A DNA stretch of 64,000 nucleotides from Kitasatospora sp. NBC_01287 (GTDB lineage: Bacteria; Actinomycetota; Actinomycetes; Streptomycetales; Streptomycetaceae): NCBI RefSeq assembly GCF_026340565.1, contig NZ_JAPEPB010000001.1:5184501-5248500 (forward strand). The letters are read 5' to 3'. Of this stretch, positions 31,361 through 38,773 are shown piece by piece. The position numbers and the translations under genes are program-made. The notes beneath the pieces were generated by a model, which was not told the DNA's origin, did not search any database, and worked only from the letters and a program-made list of their open reading frames with translations. How positions within the stretch are numbered: position 1 is the stretch's first letter; each line of letters opens with the position of its first letter.

Positions 31361-32599
31361 ATGGATCGGACGGATGCCGAGCGGGAGCGGCTGCGGGACT
31401 ACCTGACGGGGCCTGGTCTCGACCACGCGATCTTCGCGCCCGGCTTCGTGGAGGCGGTCGGGGCCCGGCGGTTGACGGCGATCCGCGGCGAGGCCCGCAA
31501 GGGGCTCGGCACGCTGGAGTCGATCCGGCCGGACGGCGAGGCGGGCGCGTACCTGGTGGACGGCCGGCGCGGGGTGGTGCGGGCCGAGGTCGGCGTGGAC
31601 GAGCGGGGGCTGATCACCCTGCTCGCGCTGGAGCCGGTGTCGACCGGCCGGCCGCGTTCGATCGGTCAGCGCGTCCGCGAGCTGCTGCCGGTGCTGGTGG
31701 CGCTGCTGGTGGCGCCCGCCGTCGTGCTGATCGCGCTCGGCGGCGCGCTGGCCGGGAGTTGGAGCGCGGTGCTGCCCGCGCTGCTCACCGCGCTCGCGCT
31801 GCTCGTGGTCTGCCGGCTGGGCACGCCGTGGTGCTGGGTCAGCCAGCACACCCGCGCGGTGACCGCGGCCGCCGTCCTCGGCCTGGTCGTCGTCGGGCTG
31901 GTGCGGCTGCCGGGCCTGCCCGCCGGGCACCTCGGCTGGTCGGGCGTGGTCTTCCCGGCGCTGACCGTGCTCGCGGCCGTCGCGGGGGTGTCGGGCAGCC
32001 GGGAGGCGCCGGCCGAGCGGGCACCGCTGCTGATCGCCAACCCGCTGCCGGGCAGCCGGGTGCTGGTCGGCCAGGGCGGCGGCAAGGCCGTCAACCACCA
32101 CGCCGACCACCCGGACCAGCGGTACGCCCTCGACCTGCTCTGCCTGGGCCCGCGCGGTGCCCGGGCCCGCGGCCTGGCACCGCGCGATCTCGCCGCCTAC
32201 CGCGCGTACGGCGCGGTCGTGGCGGCGCCGTGCGACGCGACGGTGGTCAGCGTGGTCGACGGCCTCGCCGACCAGCCGGTGCAGGCCAGTCCGTTCGAGC
32301 GGGCGGGGCTCGAGCGGCAGCCGGTGTGCGGCAACCACCTGGTGCTGCGCACGGAGTGGGCCGAGGACGTGCACCTGGTGCTCGCCCACCTGCGCGCCGG
32401 CAGCCTGCTGGTCGCGGCGGGCGACCGGGTGACGGCCGGCCAGCCGCTCGCCGAGGTCGGCAACTCGGGCAACACCACCGAGCCGCACCTGCACCTGCAC
32501 GCCGAGGCCCGCACGCCCGAGGGCACCACGCCGGTGCGGCTGCGCATGGTCGCGCACCCGGGCCGGGAACCGCGGCGCGGGCGCCGGCTGGACCACTGA
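31361..32599 (+). CDS. Membrane protein with C-terminal M23 (LytM-like) peptidase domain
   Basis: The 412-residue protein has a cytoplasmic N-terminus of ~95 residues, four hydrophobic segments (about 105-215), and an M23 domain over about 225-400. Metal-binding features are N-H-H-A-D-H-P-D-Q-R-Y-A-L-D and H-L-H-L-H near the end. M23 enzymes cut peptidoglycan cross-bridges. Membrane topology should place the domain outside. ATG 31361 has a G-rich ribosome site ~8 nt upstream. It is divergent from the deacetylase, pointing to joint wall remodelling, though co-regulation is only inferred. Confidence 0.82.
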   Translation: MDRTDAERERLRDYLTGPGLDHAIFAPGFVEAVGARRLTAIRGEARKGLGTLESIRPDGEAGAYLVDGRRGVVRAEVGVDERGLITLLALEPVSTGRPRSIGQRVRELLPVLVALLVAPAVVLIALGGALAGSWSAVLPALLTALALLVVCRLGTPWCWVSQHTRAVTAAAVLGLVVVGLVRLPGLPAGHLGWSGVVFPALTVLAAVAGVSGSREAPAERAPLLIANPLPGSRVLVGQGGGKAVNHHADHPDQRYALDLLCLGPRGARARGLAPRDLAAYRAYGAVVAAPCDATVVSVVDGLADQPVQASPFERAGLERQPVCGNHLVLRTEWAEDVHLVLAHLRAGSLLVAAGDRVTAGQPLAEVGNSGNTTEPHLHLHAEARTPEGTTPVRLRMVAHPGREPRRGRRLDH

Positions 32600-32766
32600 G
32601 CGGGGCCCGGGCGCACTCCGGGACCTCCGGGACCACTGGGCGCGCTCCCCGGGCAGGCACGGCGGGCGGGCACGGCGGGCTGGAGCGGCGTTGACCCGGA
32701 GCACACGTCGCGTCCGCCAGGATGGCGGACGTCCGCCGTTCCCGTGCCCAGAGGAGCCCGCCGCCG

Positions 32767-34575
32767 ATGTCCAGCCTCACCTACGACCGGGACGGATTCA
32801 CGCTCGACGGGCAGCCGCTGCGGATCCTCGCCGGGGCGCTGCACTACTTCCGGGTGCACCCCGAGCAGTGGGACGGCCGGCTCGCCCTGCTGCGGGCGAT
32901 GGGGCTGAACACCGTGGAGACGTACGTGGCCTGGAACCTGCACGAACCGCGGCCCGGGGCCTACGACTTCAGCGGGATGCTGGACCTGGAGCGGTTCGTC
33001 CGCACGGCGGAGCGGCACGGGTTGAAGGTGCTGCTCAGGCCCGGCCCGTACATCTGCGCGGAGTGGGAGTTCGGCGCCCTGCCCGCCTGGCTGCTCAAGG
33101 ACCGGTCGATGCGCCTGCGGTGCGCGGATCCGGCGTTCCTGGCCGCCGTTGACCGGTGGTTCGACGTGCTGCTGCCCAGGATCGTGCCGCTGCTCGCCGA
33201 GCAGGGCGGTCCGGTGCTGGCGCTCCAGGTGGAGAACGAGTACGGCAGTTACGGCAACGACGCGGCCTACCTGCGGCACCTCGCGGACGGGCTGCGGCGG
33301 CGCGGCGCGCACTGCCTGCTCTTCACCTCGGACGGGCCGAGCGGGGTGGAACTGCAGGGCGGGACGCTGCCGGACGCGCTGCCGACCGTCAACTTCGGTG
33401 ACCGGGTGGCGGAGAACCTCGCGGTGCTGCGCGGGCAGCTGCCGGACGGGCCGCTGGTGTGCATGGAGTACTGGAACGGCTGGTTCGACAACTGGGGCGC
33501 GCCGCACCACACCCGGGACGCGGCGGACGCGGCCAGGGTGCTGGAGGAGCTGCTCGCCGCCGGCGCCTCGGTCAACCTCTACCTCGCGCACGGCGGCACC
33601 AACTTCGGCTACCTGAACGGCGCCAACCTGGAGGAGGACGGGCGGCTCAAGCCCACCGTCACCAGCTACGACTACGACGCCGCGATCGACGAGGCGGGCC
33701 GGCCGACCGCGAAGTTCTGGGCCTTCCGCGAAGTCCTCGGCCGGTACACCGAGTTGCCGCCGATGCCGCGGGACGCGCCGCCGCCGCTGGAGCCGCGGAC
33801 CCTGGAGCTCGGCCCGCCGGTGCCGCTGCTCGACCTGGTCGAGCAGCTCACCACCCCCGTCCCCAGCGCGGCGCCGCTCTCGATGGAGGAACTCGACCAG
33901 TCCTACGGCTTCGTGCTCTACCGCACCTGGGTCAGCGGCCCGCGCGAGAGCGCCGAGCTGCTGGTGGACGGGCTCGGCGACCGGGCCCAGGTCTTCCTGG
34001 ACGGGCGGCCGGCCGGCGTGCTGGACCGGACGGCGCAGCCGGGGACGGCCCGGGTCGAGTTCGCCGTCCCGGCGTCCGGCGTCCGGCTGGAGCTGCTGGT
34101 GGAGAACCTCGGGCGGGTCAACTACGGCCCGCGGCCGGCCGATCGCAAGGGGATCGCGGAGGGCGTGCGGCTCGGCCGGCAGCTGCTGCTGGGGTGGCAG
34201 ATGTTCCCGCTGCCGCTGGTCCATCCGGTGCCGCCGGCGGCCGGGCCGGGCCACGGTGCTCAGGGAGCCTCGGGAGCAGGTGATCTGACGGACCGTCCGG
34301 TGCTGCGCCGCGCGGTCCTGGAGGTGGACCGCCCGGCCGACACCTTCGTGCTCACCGAGGGCCACGGCAAGGGACTCTGCTGGATCAACGGCTTCCTGCT
34401 CGGCCGCTACTGGGACATCGGACCGCAGCAGACCCTCTACCTGCCGGGCCCGCTGCTGCGCCCCGGCCGCAACGAGCTGGTGCTGCTGGAGCTGCACGGG
34501 CCGCGCGGGGACGAGCTGGCGCTGGTGGCCGAGCCGGTGCTGGACCGGCTCGCCGAGCAGCACGCTCAGGCCTGA
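32767..34575 (+). CDS. GH35 beta-galactosidase
   Basis: The 602-residue glycoside hydrolase has a TIM barrel starting L-A-G-A-L-H-Y-F-R-V. The acid/base glutamate is in L-Q-V-E-N-E-Y-G-S-Y-G and the nucleophile in C-M-E-Y-W-N-G-W-F-D-N-W-G. C-terminal beta domains carry the G-H-G-K-G-x-x-W-I-N-G-x-x-L-G-R-Y-W motif typical of the family. No signal peptide is present, so it acts in the cytoplasm on imported galactosides. ATG 32767 follows GAGGAG at 32750. The last 22 bp are duplicated beyond the stop. Confidence 0.94.
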   Translation: MSSLTYDRDGFTLDGQPLRILAGALHYFRVHPEQWDGRLALLRAMGLNTVETYVAWNLHEPRPGAYDFSGMLDLERFVRTAERHGLKVLLRPGPYICAEWEFGALPAWLLKDRSMRLRCADPAFLAAVDRWFDVLLPRIVPLLAEQGGPVLALQVENEYGSYGNDAAYLRHLADGLRRRGAHCLLFTSDGPSGVELQGGTLPDALPTVNFGDRVAENLAVLRGQLPDGPLVCMEYWNGWFDNWGAPHHTRDAADAARVLEELLAAGASVNLYLAHGGTNFGYLNGANLEEDGRLKPTVTSYDYDAAIDEAGRPTAKFWAFREVLGRYTELPPMPRDAPPPLEPRTLELGPPVPLLDLVEQLTTPVPSAAPLSMEELDQSYGFVLYRTWVSGPRESAELLVDGLGDRAQVFLDGRPAGVLDRTAQPGTARVEFAVPASGVRLELLVENLGRVNYGPRPADRKGIAEGVRLGRQLLLGWQMFPLPLVHPVPPAAGPGHGAQGASGAGDLTDRPVLRRAVLEVDRPADTFVLTEGHGKGLCWINGFLLGRYWDIGPQQTLYLPGPLLRPGRNELVLLELHGPRGDELALVAEPVLDRLAEQHAQA

Positions 34576-34607
34576 CGGGTCGAGCAGCACGCTCAGGCCT
34601 GACGGGT
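34554..34607. repeat. 27-bp tandem duplication across two convergent stop codons
   Basis: Copies at 34554-34580 and 34581-34607 are identical. The first encodes the C-terminus and stop of the beta-galactosidase; the second, on the other strand, encodes the C-terminus and stop of the SDR gene. Confidence 0.95.
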
Positions 34608-35363
34608 CGGCAGGATCACCGCCTGGCGCAGGTTGACCCCGCGGCGGCGGCTGGTGGTCCAGCCGATCAGGTCGGCGATGTCCGCCGCCGTCAGCGGCGG
34701 GATGACCTGGAGCATGCCGGTCAGCTGGTCGGCGAGTTCGGCGTTGTCGATGTGCCCGCCCAGCTCGGTCTCGGTCAGCCCGGGCTCGATGTTGGTGACC
34801 CGTACGTCCAGCGGCCCGAACTCGGTGCGCAGCGAGGCCGAGAGCTGGGTCAGCGCGGCCTTGGTCGCCCCGTAGACGGCGTAGTTGGGGAAGGCGACGT
34901 GCGCGCCGATCGAGGAGACGTTGACCAGGTCGGCGGTGCGGCCCTCGGCCGCGGCGGCCACCAGGTCGGCGCGGAAGGCGTGCACCATGCGCAGGGCGCC
35001 GGTCAGGTTGGTGTCGATCATCGTCGTCCACTCGTCCAGGCGGCCGGCCGCCAGCGGGTTGGGCAGCATCACCCCGGCCGCGTTGACCAGCAGGTCGACC
35101 TGGCCGAACGCCGCGCGCACCTGGGCGGCGGCCGCGTCCACGGCGGCCTGGTCGCCGACGTCGACCCGGACGGCCAGGGCCTGGCCGCCCTCGGCGGTGA
35201 TCTTCTCGGCGAGTTCGGCCAGCCGGTCGGCCCGGCGGGCCAGCAGCGCGACCCGGGCGCCGCCGGCGGCCAGCAGGCGGGCGGTGGCCTCGCCCATGCC
35301 GGAGGCGGCGCCGGTGACGACCGCGGTGCGGCCGGCGAGCTCGGGGTAGCCGGTGGTGGCCAT
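34593..35363 (-). CDS. Short-chain dehydrogenase/reductase
   Basis: The 256-residue SDR has the cofactor motif T-G-A-A-S-G-M-G-E, the N-A-A-G segment, catalytic serine in N-V-S-S-I-G and Y-x-x-x-K as Y-G-A-T-K. It is a cytoplasmic NAD(P)-dependent oxidoreductase of unknown substrate. ATG 35363 is preceded by GGAGGAGAA. It is divergent from the XRE/MmyB regulator at 35521, a frequent pairing in which the regulator controls the SDR. Confidence 0.92.
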   Translation of the reverse strand: MATTGYPELAGRTAVVTGAASGMGEATARLLAAGGARVALLARRADRLAELAEKITAEGGQALAVRVDVGDQAAVDAAAAQVRAAFGQVDLLVNAAGVMLPNPLAAGRLDEWTTMIDTNLTGALRMVHAFRADLVAAAAEGRTADLVNVSSIGAHVAFPNYAVYGATKAALTQLSASLRTEFGPLDVRVTNIEPGLTETELGGHIDNAELADQLTGMLQVIPPLTAADIADLIGWTTSRRRGVNLRQAVILPTRQA

Positions 35364-35507
35364 GGTGTTCTCCTCCAGGATGCGCCCGCCGCTGTCCGGC
35401 GGGCTGTTGTGCTTGCGCCACCGATACTTCCGCCGCTCGGCAGGCCCACCCAGGGCAGCGTTGTTCCTGGGTCCGCCAGTACCACCCGGCCGGTCGGCGC
35501 GGCGGCC

Positions 35508-35513
35508 TAGGCT
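35508..35513 (+). promoter_or_regulatory. -10 element of leaderless promoter
   Basis: TAGGCT ends 7 nt before ATG 35521. No ribosome site lies between. Confidence 0.5.
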
Positions 35514-35520
35514 GGAGCGC

Positions 35521-36429
35521 ATGGAGAACACACTGGGGGAGTTCCTGCGGTCGCGCCGGGCGCGGATCCAGCCGGAGGAGGTGGGGCTGCGCTCCTACGG
35601 GCAGCGGCGGGTGCCAGGGCTGCGGCGTGAGGAGGTGGCCCAGTTGGCGGGAGTCAGCGTCGACTACTACATCCGGCTCGAACAGGGCCGCGGGGCGAAC
35701 GTCTCCGACGCGGTGCTGGACGCCGTCGCCCGGGTGCTGGCGCTGGACGAGGTGGAGCGGGCGCACCTGCGGGCGCTCGCCAGGCCGCCGCGGGCCGCCT
35801 CGCCCACCGCCGCCCGGACGGCCGGTGCGCGCGCCGGGCAGCAGGTGTGCCCCGGGCTGCGCCGGCTGCTCGACGCGATGACGGAGGTGCCGGCCTTCGT
35901 GCTCGGGCGGCGGATGGACGTGCTGGCCTGGAACGCGCTGGGCGACGCGGTGGTCGGCTTCTCGGCGATGGACCCGGGGCGGCGCAACATGGCCCGGCAG
36001 ACCTTCCTGGAGCCCGACGCCCGCACCTACTACCCGCAGTGGGAGGCAGTGGCCGCGGAGACCGTCAGCCACCTGCGGCTGGACGCCGGACGACACCCGG
36101 AGGACCCCGAACTCGCCTCGCTGGTCGGCGACCTGTCGCTGCGCAGTCCCGAGTTCCGCCGGCTCTGGGCGGACCACCAGGTGCGGGAGAAGACCTGGGG
36201 GCAGAAGCTGCTGCGGCACCCGCTGGCGGGCGATCTGGAGCTGGGGTACGAGGCGCTGGCGCTGCCGGGCGATCCGGACCAACTGCTGGTCTGCTACACG
36301 GCGGTGCCGGGCAGCCCCACCGCGCAGCGGCTCGCGCTGCTGGCCAGCTGGTCCGCGCCGCAGCCGCAGCCGCAGCCGCAGCCGCAGCCGGAGTCCGAGG
36401 GCCGGCAGCGGTCCGGGGAGCGGTCATGA
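35521..36429 (+). CDS. XRE regulator with MmyB-like ligand-binding domain
   Basis: The 302-residue protein has an N-terminal HTH (R-R-E-E-V-A-Q-L-A-G-V-S-V-D-Y-Y-I-R-L-E-Q-G-R) and a PAS-like MmyB domain (D-V-L-A-W-N-A-L, Y-Y-P-Q-W, H-P-L-A-G-D-L-E-L-G-Y). MmyB-type regulators bind fatty acids or other small ligands and often control a divergent SDR, present here. The C-terminus carries a P-Q repeat like that of the YbjN protein. Its stop overlaps the alkyltransferase start (ATGA). Confidence 0.92.
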   Translation: MENTLGEFLRSRRARIQPEEVGLRSYGQRRVPGLRREEVAQLAGVSVDYYIRLEQGRGANVSDAVLDAVARVLALDEVERAHLRALARPPRAASPTAARTAGARAGQQVCPGLRRLLDAMTEVPAFVLGRRMDVLAWNALGDAVVGFSAMDPGRRNMARQTFLEPDARTYYPQWEAVAAETVSHLRLDAGRHPEDPELASLVGDLSLRSPEFRRLWADHQVREKTWGQKLLRHPLAGDLELGYEALALPGDPDQLLVCYTAVPGSPTAQRLALLASWSAPQPQPQPQPQPESEGRQRSGERS

Positions 36430-37022
36430 GCGGCCGCGGAGCGGTGATGAGCGGAGGCGGAGCGGTGATGAGCGGAGGCGGGGCGATCGAGTGGCTCACG
36501 GTGCCGAGTCCGCTGCCCAGCGGCCCGCTGACCGTCGGGATCACCGAACTCGGTGTGGCAGCCGTGCACTTCACCCCGGACGCGGTGCCCGAGCAGGCGC
36601 CGCGCTGCGTCGAGTCGCGGCGGGTGGCGGCGGTGACCGAGCGGTTCGCGGCCTACTTCGCCGGAGCCCGAAGGGAGTTGGGGTTGCCGGTGGACTGGCG
36701 GCTGTCGAGCGGCCCGCACCAGGTGGTGCTGGAGGCGCTGTACCGGTCGGTGCCGGTCGGCGAGACGATCACCTACGGTCGACTGGCCCAGCGCAGCGGG
36801 GTGTTCGAGGGCGTCGGTGAGAGCCCGGGCCTCGCGGCCAGGACGGTGGGGCAGATGATGGGCGCCAACCCGATCCCGGTGCTGGTGCCCTGCCACCGGG
36901 TGGTGGCCGCGGACGGCCTCGGCGGCTTCGGCAACGGGCGGATCGGGCTGGATGTCAAGCGCTGGCTGCTGACCCTGGAGGGCTGGCTGGCGCCCACCCT
37001 GGACTGGGACGGCCCGGGCTGA
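36426..37022 (+). CDS. ogt: Methylated-DNA-[protein]-cysteine S-methyltransferase
   Basis: This suicide repair enzyme takes the methyl group from O6-methylguanine onto its own cysteine. The 198-residue protein has the P-C-H-R-V active site, a preceding helix-turn-helix with Y-G-R-L-A-Q-R-S and a methyl-pocket region. Three nearly identical 24-bp units at the 5' end encode M-S-G-R-G-A-V, M-S-G-G-G-A-V and M-S-G-G-G-A-I, each with its own ATG, so the real start may be any of 36426, 36447 or 36468. Coupling to the upstream regulator by ATGA favours the first. Confidence 0.88.
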   Translation: MSGRGAVMSGGGAVMSGGGAIEWLTVPSPLPSGPLTVGITELGVAAVHFTPDAVPEQAPRCVESRRVAAVTERFAAYFAGARRELGLPVDWRLSSGPHQVVLEALYRSVPVGETITYGRLAQRSGVFEGVGESPGLAARTVGQMMGANPIPVLVPCHRVVAADGLGGFGNGRIGLDVKRWLLTLEGWLAPTLDWDGPG

Positions 37023-37078
37023 GCGGGTCCCCGGGACGGGGCCGGCCGCGGCCGGATCGGCACTGGCCGGAAGGAACG

Positions 37079-37168
37079 ATTCTGTCCGGAATTCCCCGAA
37101 CAGAATTCGAGCAGACTGGCTAATCATACTTATTAATCCGACGTTCCAATCACCCATCCGAGTGATTG
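37079..37168. promoter_or_regulatory. AT-rich control region of the encapsulin operon with two dyads
   Basis: This stretch is clearly lower in GC than its surroundings. It holds an inverted repeat ATTCTGT/ACAGAAT (37079-37085 and 37100-37106), a TATTAA-like stretch near 37130-37136, and a second dyad CAATCAC/GTGATTG (37147-37168). The first could also terminate ogt transcription. Confidence 0.5.
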
Positions 37169-37235
37169 CGTTGTGATCGTCGGGGCCTCACTCTGGAATG
37201 CAGAAGTCCGCATCTTCGTGGGGGAGGGCCCCGTC

Positions 37236-38663
37236 ATGACCACTGATACCGGTGTCGGTATTCCAGCGCCCAGTAGTTCCGCCGAGAGCCGTGAGCAGCA
37301 GAGCCTCGCGACCGCCGCCGCTCGCAATCTCGCCACCACCACCAAGTCCACGCCGCAGATGCAGGGCATCAGCTCGCGCTGGCTGCTCAAGGTGCTGCCG
37401 TGGGTCCAGGTCTCCGGTGGCACGTACCGGGTCAACCGCCGGCTCAGCTACGCCGTCGGGCGCGGCCGGGTCAGCTTCGTCAAGACCGGCGCCGAGGTGC
37501 GGGTGCTGGCGCCGAGCCTGCGCGAGCTGCCGGTGCTGCGCGGCTTCGAGGACGACGCGGTGCTGGAGGAGCTGGCCACCCGCTTCGTCCAGCGCGAGTT
37601 CCGGGCCGGTGAGGTGCTGTTCGAGGCCGGCCAGCCGATCAACGAGGTCTTCCTGGTCGCGCACGGCAAGATCAACAAGATCGCCACCGGCAAGTACGGC
37701 GACCACGCGGTGGTCGGCGTGGTGGCCGACGGCGACCGGATCGGCGACGAGGCGCTCAGCTCGGCCGACTCCGTCTGGCCCTACGGCGGCCAGGCCGCCA
37801 CCGCCGGCACGGTGCTGGCGCTGTCCTGGCCCGCCTTCCGCGAGCTCGCCGACCGTTCGGAGGTGCTGAGCGCCCAGCTGCTGCAGTACTTCGCCGACGC
37901 CGGCAAGCCGCAGACCAGGCACGGCGAGGCCGAGATCGCGCTGGCCGCCGGCCACGAGGGCGAGCACGAGCTGCCCAGCACCTTCGTGGACTACGAGCTG
38001 GCCCCGCGCGAGTACGAGCTGAGCGTCGCGCAGACCGTGCTGCAGGTGCACAGCCGGGTCGCGGACCTCTACAACGAGCCGATGAACCAGATCGAGCAGC
38101 AGTTGAAGCTCACCATCGAGGCGCTGCGCGAGCGCCAGGAGTACGAGCTGATCAACAACCGCGAGTTCGGCCTGCTGCAGAACGCGGAGTACGACCAGCG
38201 GATCCAGACCCACTCCGGCCCGCCCACCCCCGACGACCTGGACGAGCTGCTCAGCCGCCGCCGGGGCACCAGGATCCTGCTGGCCCACCCCCGGGCGATC
38301 GCCGCCTTCGGCCGCGAGTGCAGCAGCCGGGGCCTCTACCCGGGCACGGTCGAGATGCAGGGGCAGCAGGTGCCCTCCTGGCGGGGGGTGCCGATCCTCT
38401 CCTGCAACAAGATCCCGATCGTGGACGGCCACACCAGCTCGATTCTCGCGATGCGTGTCGGTGAGGACAACCAGGGCGTGGTGGGTCTGCACCAGACCGG
38501 CATCCCGGACGAGTACCAGCCCAGCCTCTCGGTCCGTTTCATGGGCATCAACGAGAAGGCGATCATCTCCTACCTGGTCAGCGCCTACTACTCGGCGGCC
38601 ATTCTGGTGCCCGACGCGATCGGCGTGCTGGAAAACGTGGAAATCTCCCGTCCGCGTAGCTGA
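37236..38663 (+). CDS. Family 2B encapsulin shell protein with cyclic-nucleotide-binding-like domain
   Basis: The 475-residue protein is a HK97-fold shell subunit of the family 2B encapsulins, which assemble into protein nanocompartments. Residues ~1-60 are the extended N-arm (L-A-T-A-A-A-R-N-L-A-T-T-T-K-S-T-P-Q-M). An inserted cNMP-binding-like domain spans about 115-220 (F-R-A-G-E-V-L-F-E-A-G-Q-P and I-G-D-E-A-L). The C-terminal part has the typical segments Q-T-V-L-Q-V-H-S-R-V-A-D-L-Y-N, L-L-A-H-P-R-A-I-A-A-F and the E-x-S terminus. The phosphate-binding arginine of true CRP domains appears replaced (G-G-Q-A-A-T), so nucleotide binding is uncertain. GGGGGAGGG precedes ATG 37236 by ~7 nt. 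The cargo gene follows. Confidence 0.9.
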   Translation: MTTDTGVGIPAPSSSAESREQQSLATAAARNLATTTKSTPQMQGISSRWLLKVLPWVQVSGGTYRVNRRLSYAVGRGRVSFVKTGAEVRVLAPSLRELPVLRGFEDDAVLEELATRFVQREFRAGEVLFEAGQPINEVFLVAHGKINKIATGKYGDHAVVGVVADGDRIGDEALSSADSVWPYGGQAATAGTVLALSWPAFRELADRSEVLSAQLLQYFADAGKPQTRHGEAEIALAAGHEGEHELPSTFVDYELAPREYELSVAQTVLQVHSRVADLYNEPMNQIEQQLKLTIEALRERQEYELINNREFGLLQNAEYDQRIQTHSGPPTPDDLDELLSRRRGTRILLAHPRAIAAFGRECSSRGLYPGTVEMQGQQVPSWRGVPILSCNKIPIVDGHTSSILAMRVGEDNQGVVGLHQTGIPDEYQPSLSVRFMGINEKAIISYLVSAYYSAAILVPDAIGVLENVEISRPRS

Positions 38664-38678
38664 GCTGTTCCATTCTTT

Positions 38679-38743
38679 GGTCGCCCCGGGGAATTTCCCC
38701 GGGGCGACCGGCGGGCGGCACACGAGTGTGCGGCACCGTTTTT
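38679..38743 (+). terminator. Two hairpins and a T-tract between shell and cargo genes
   Basis: Thirteen-base arms GGTCGCCCCGGGG and CCCCGGGGCGACC enclose AATTT (38679-38709). A second stem GCACAC-GA-GTGTGC (38718-38731) is followed by TTTTT at 38739-38743. They lie entirely within the 110-bp gap between encapsulin and cargo genes and would reduce read-through. Confidence 0.65.
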
Positions 38744-38773
38744 CCAGCCCGACTTCTGGGGGGACCAGCGATC

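Noticed and set aside
37236..38663. A CRP-type transcription factor, suggested by the cNMP-binding-like segment
   Set aside because: No helix-turn-helix follows. The flanking parts match the encapsulin shell, and the neighbouring cargo gene supports that reading.
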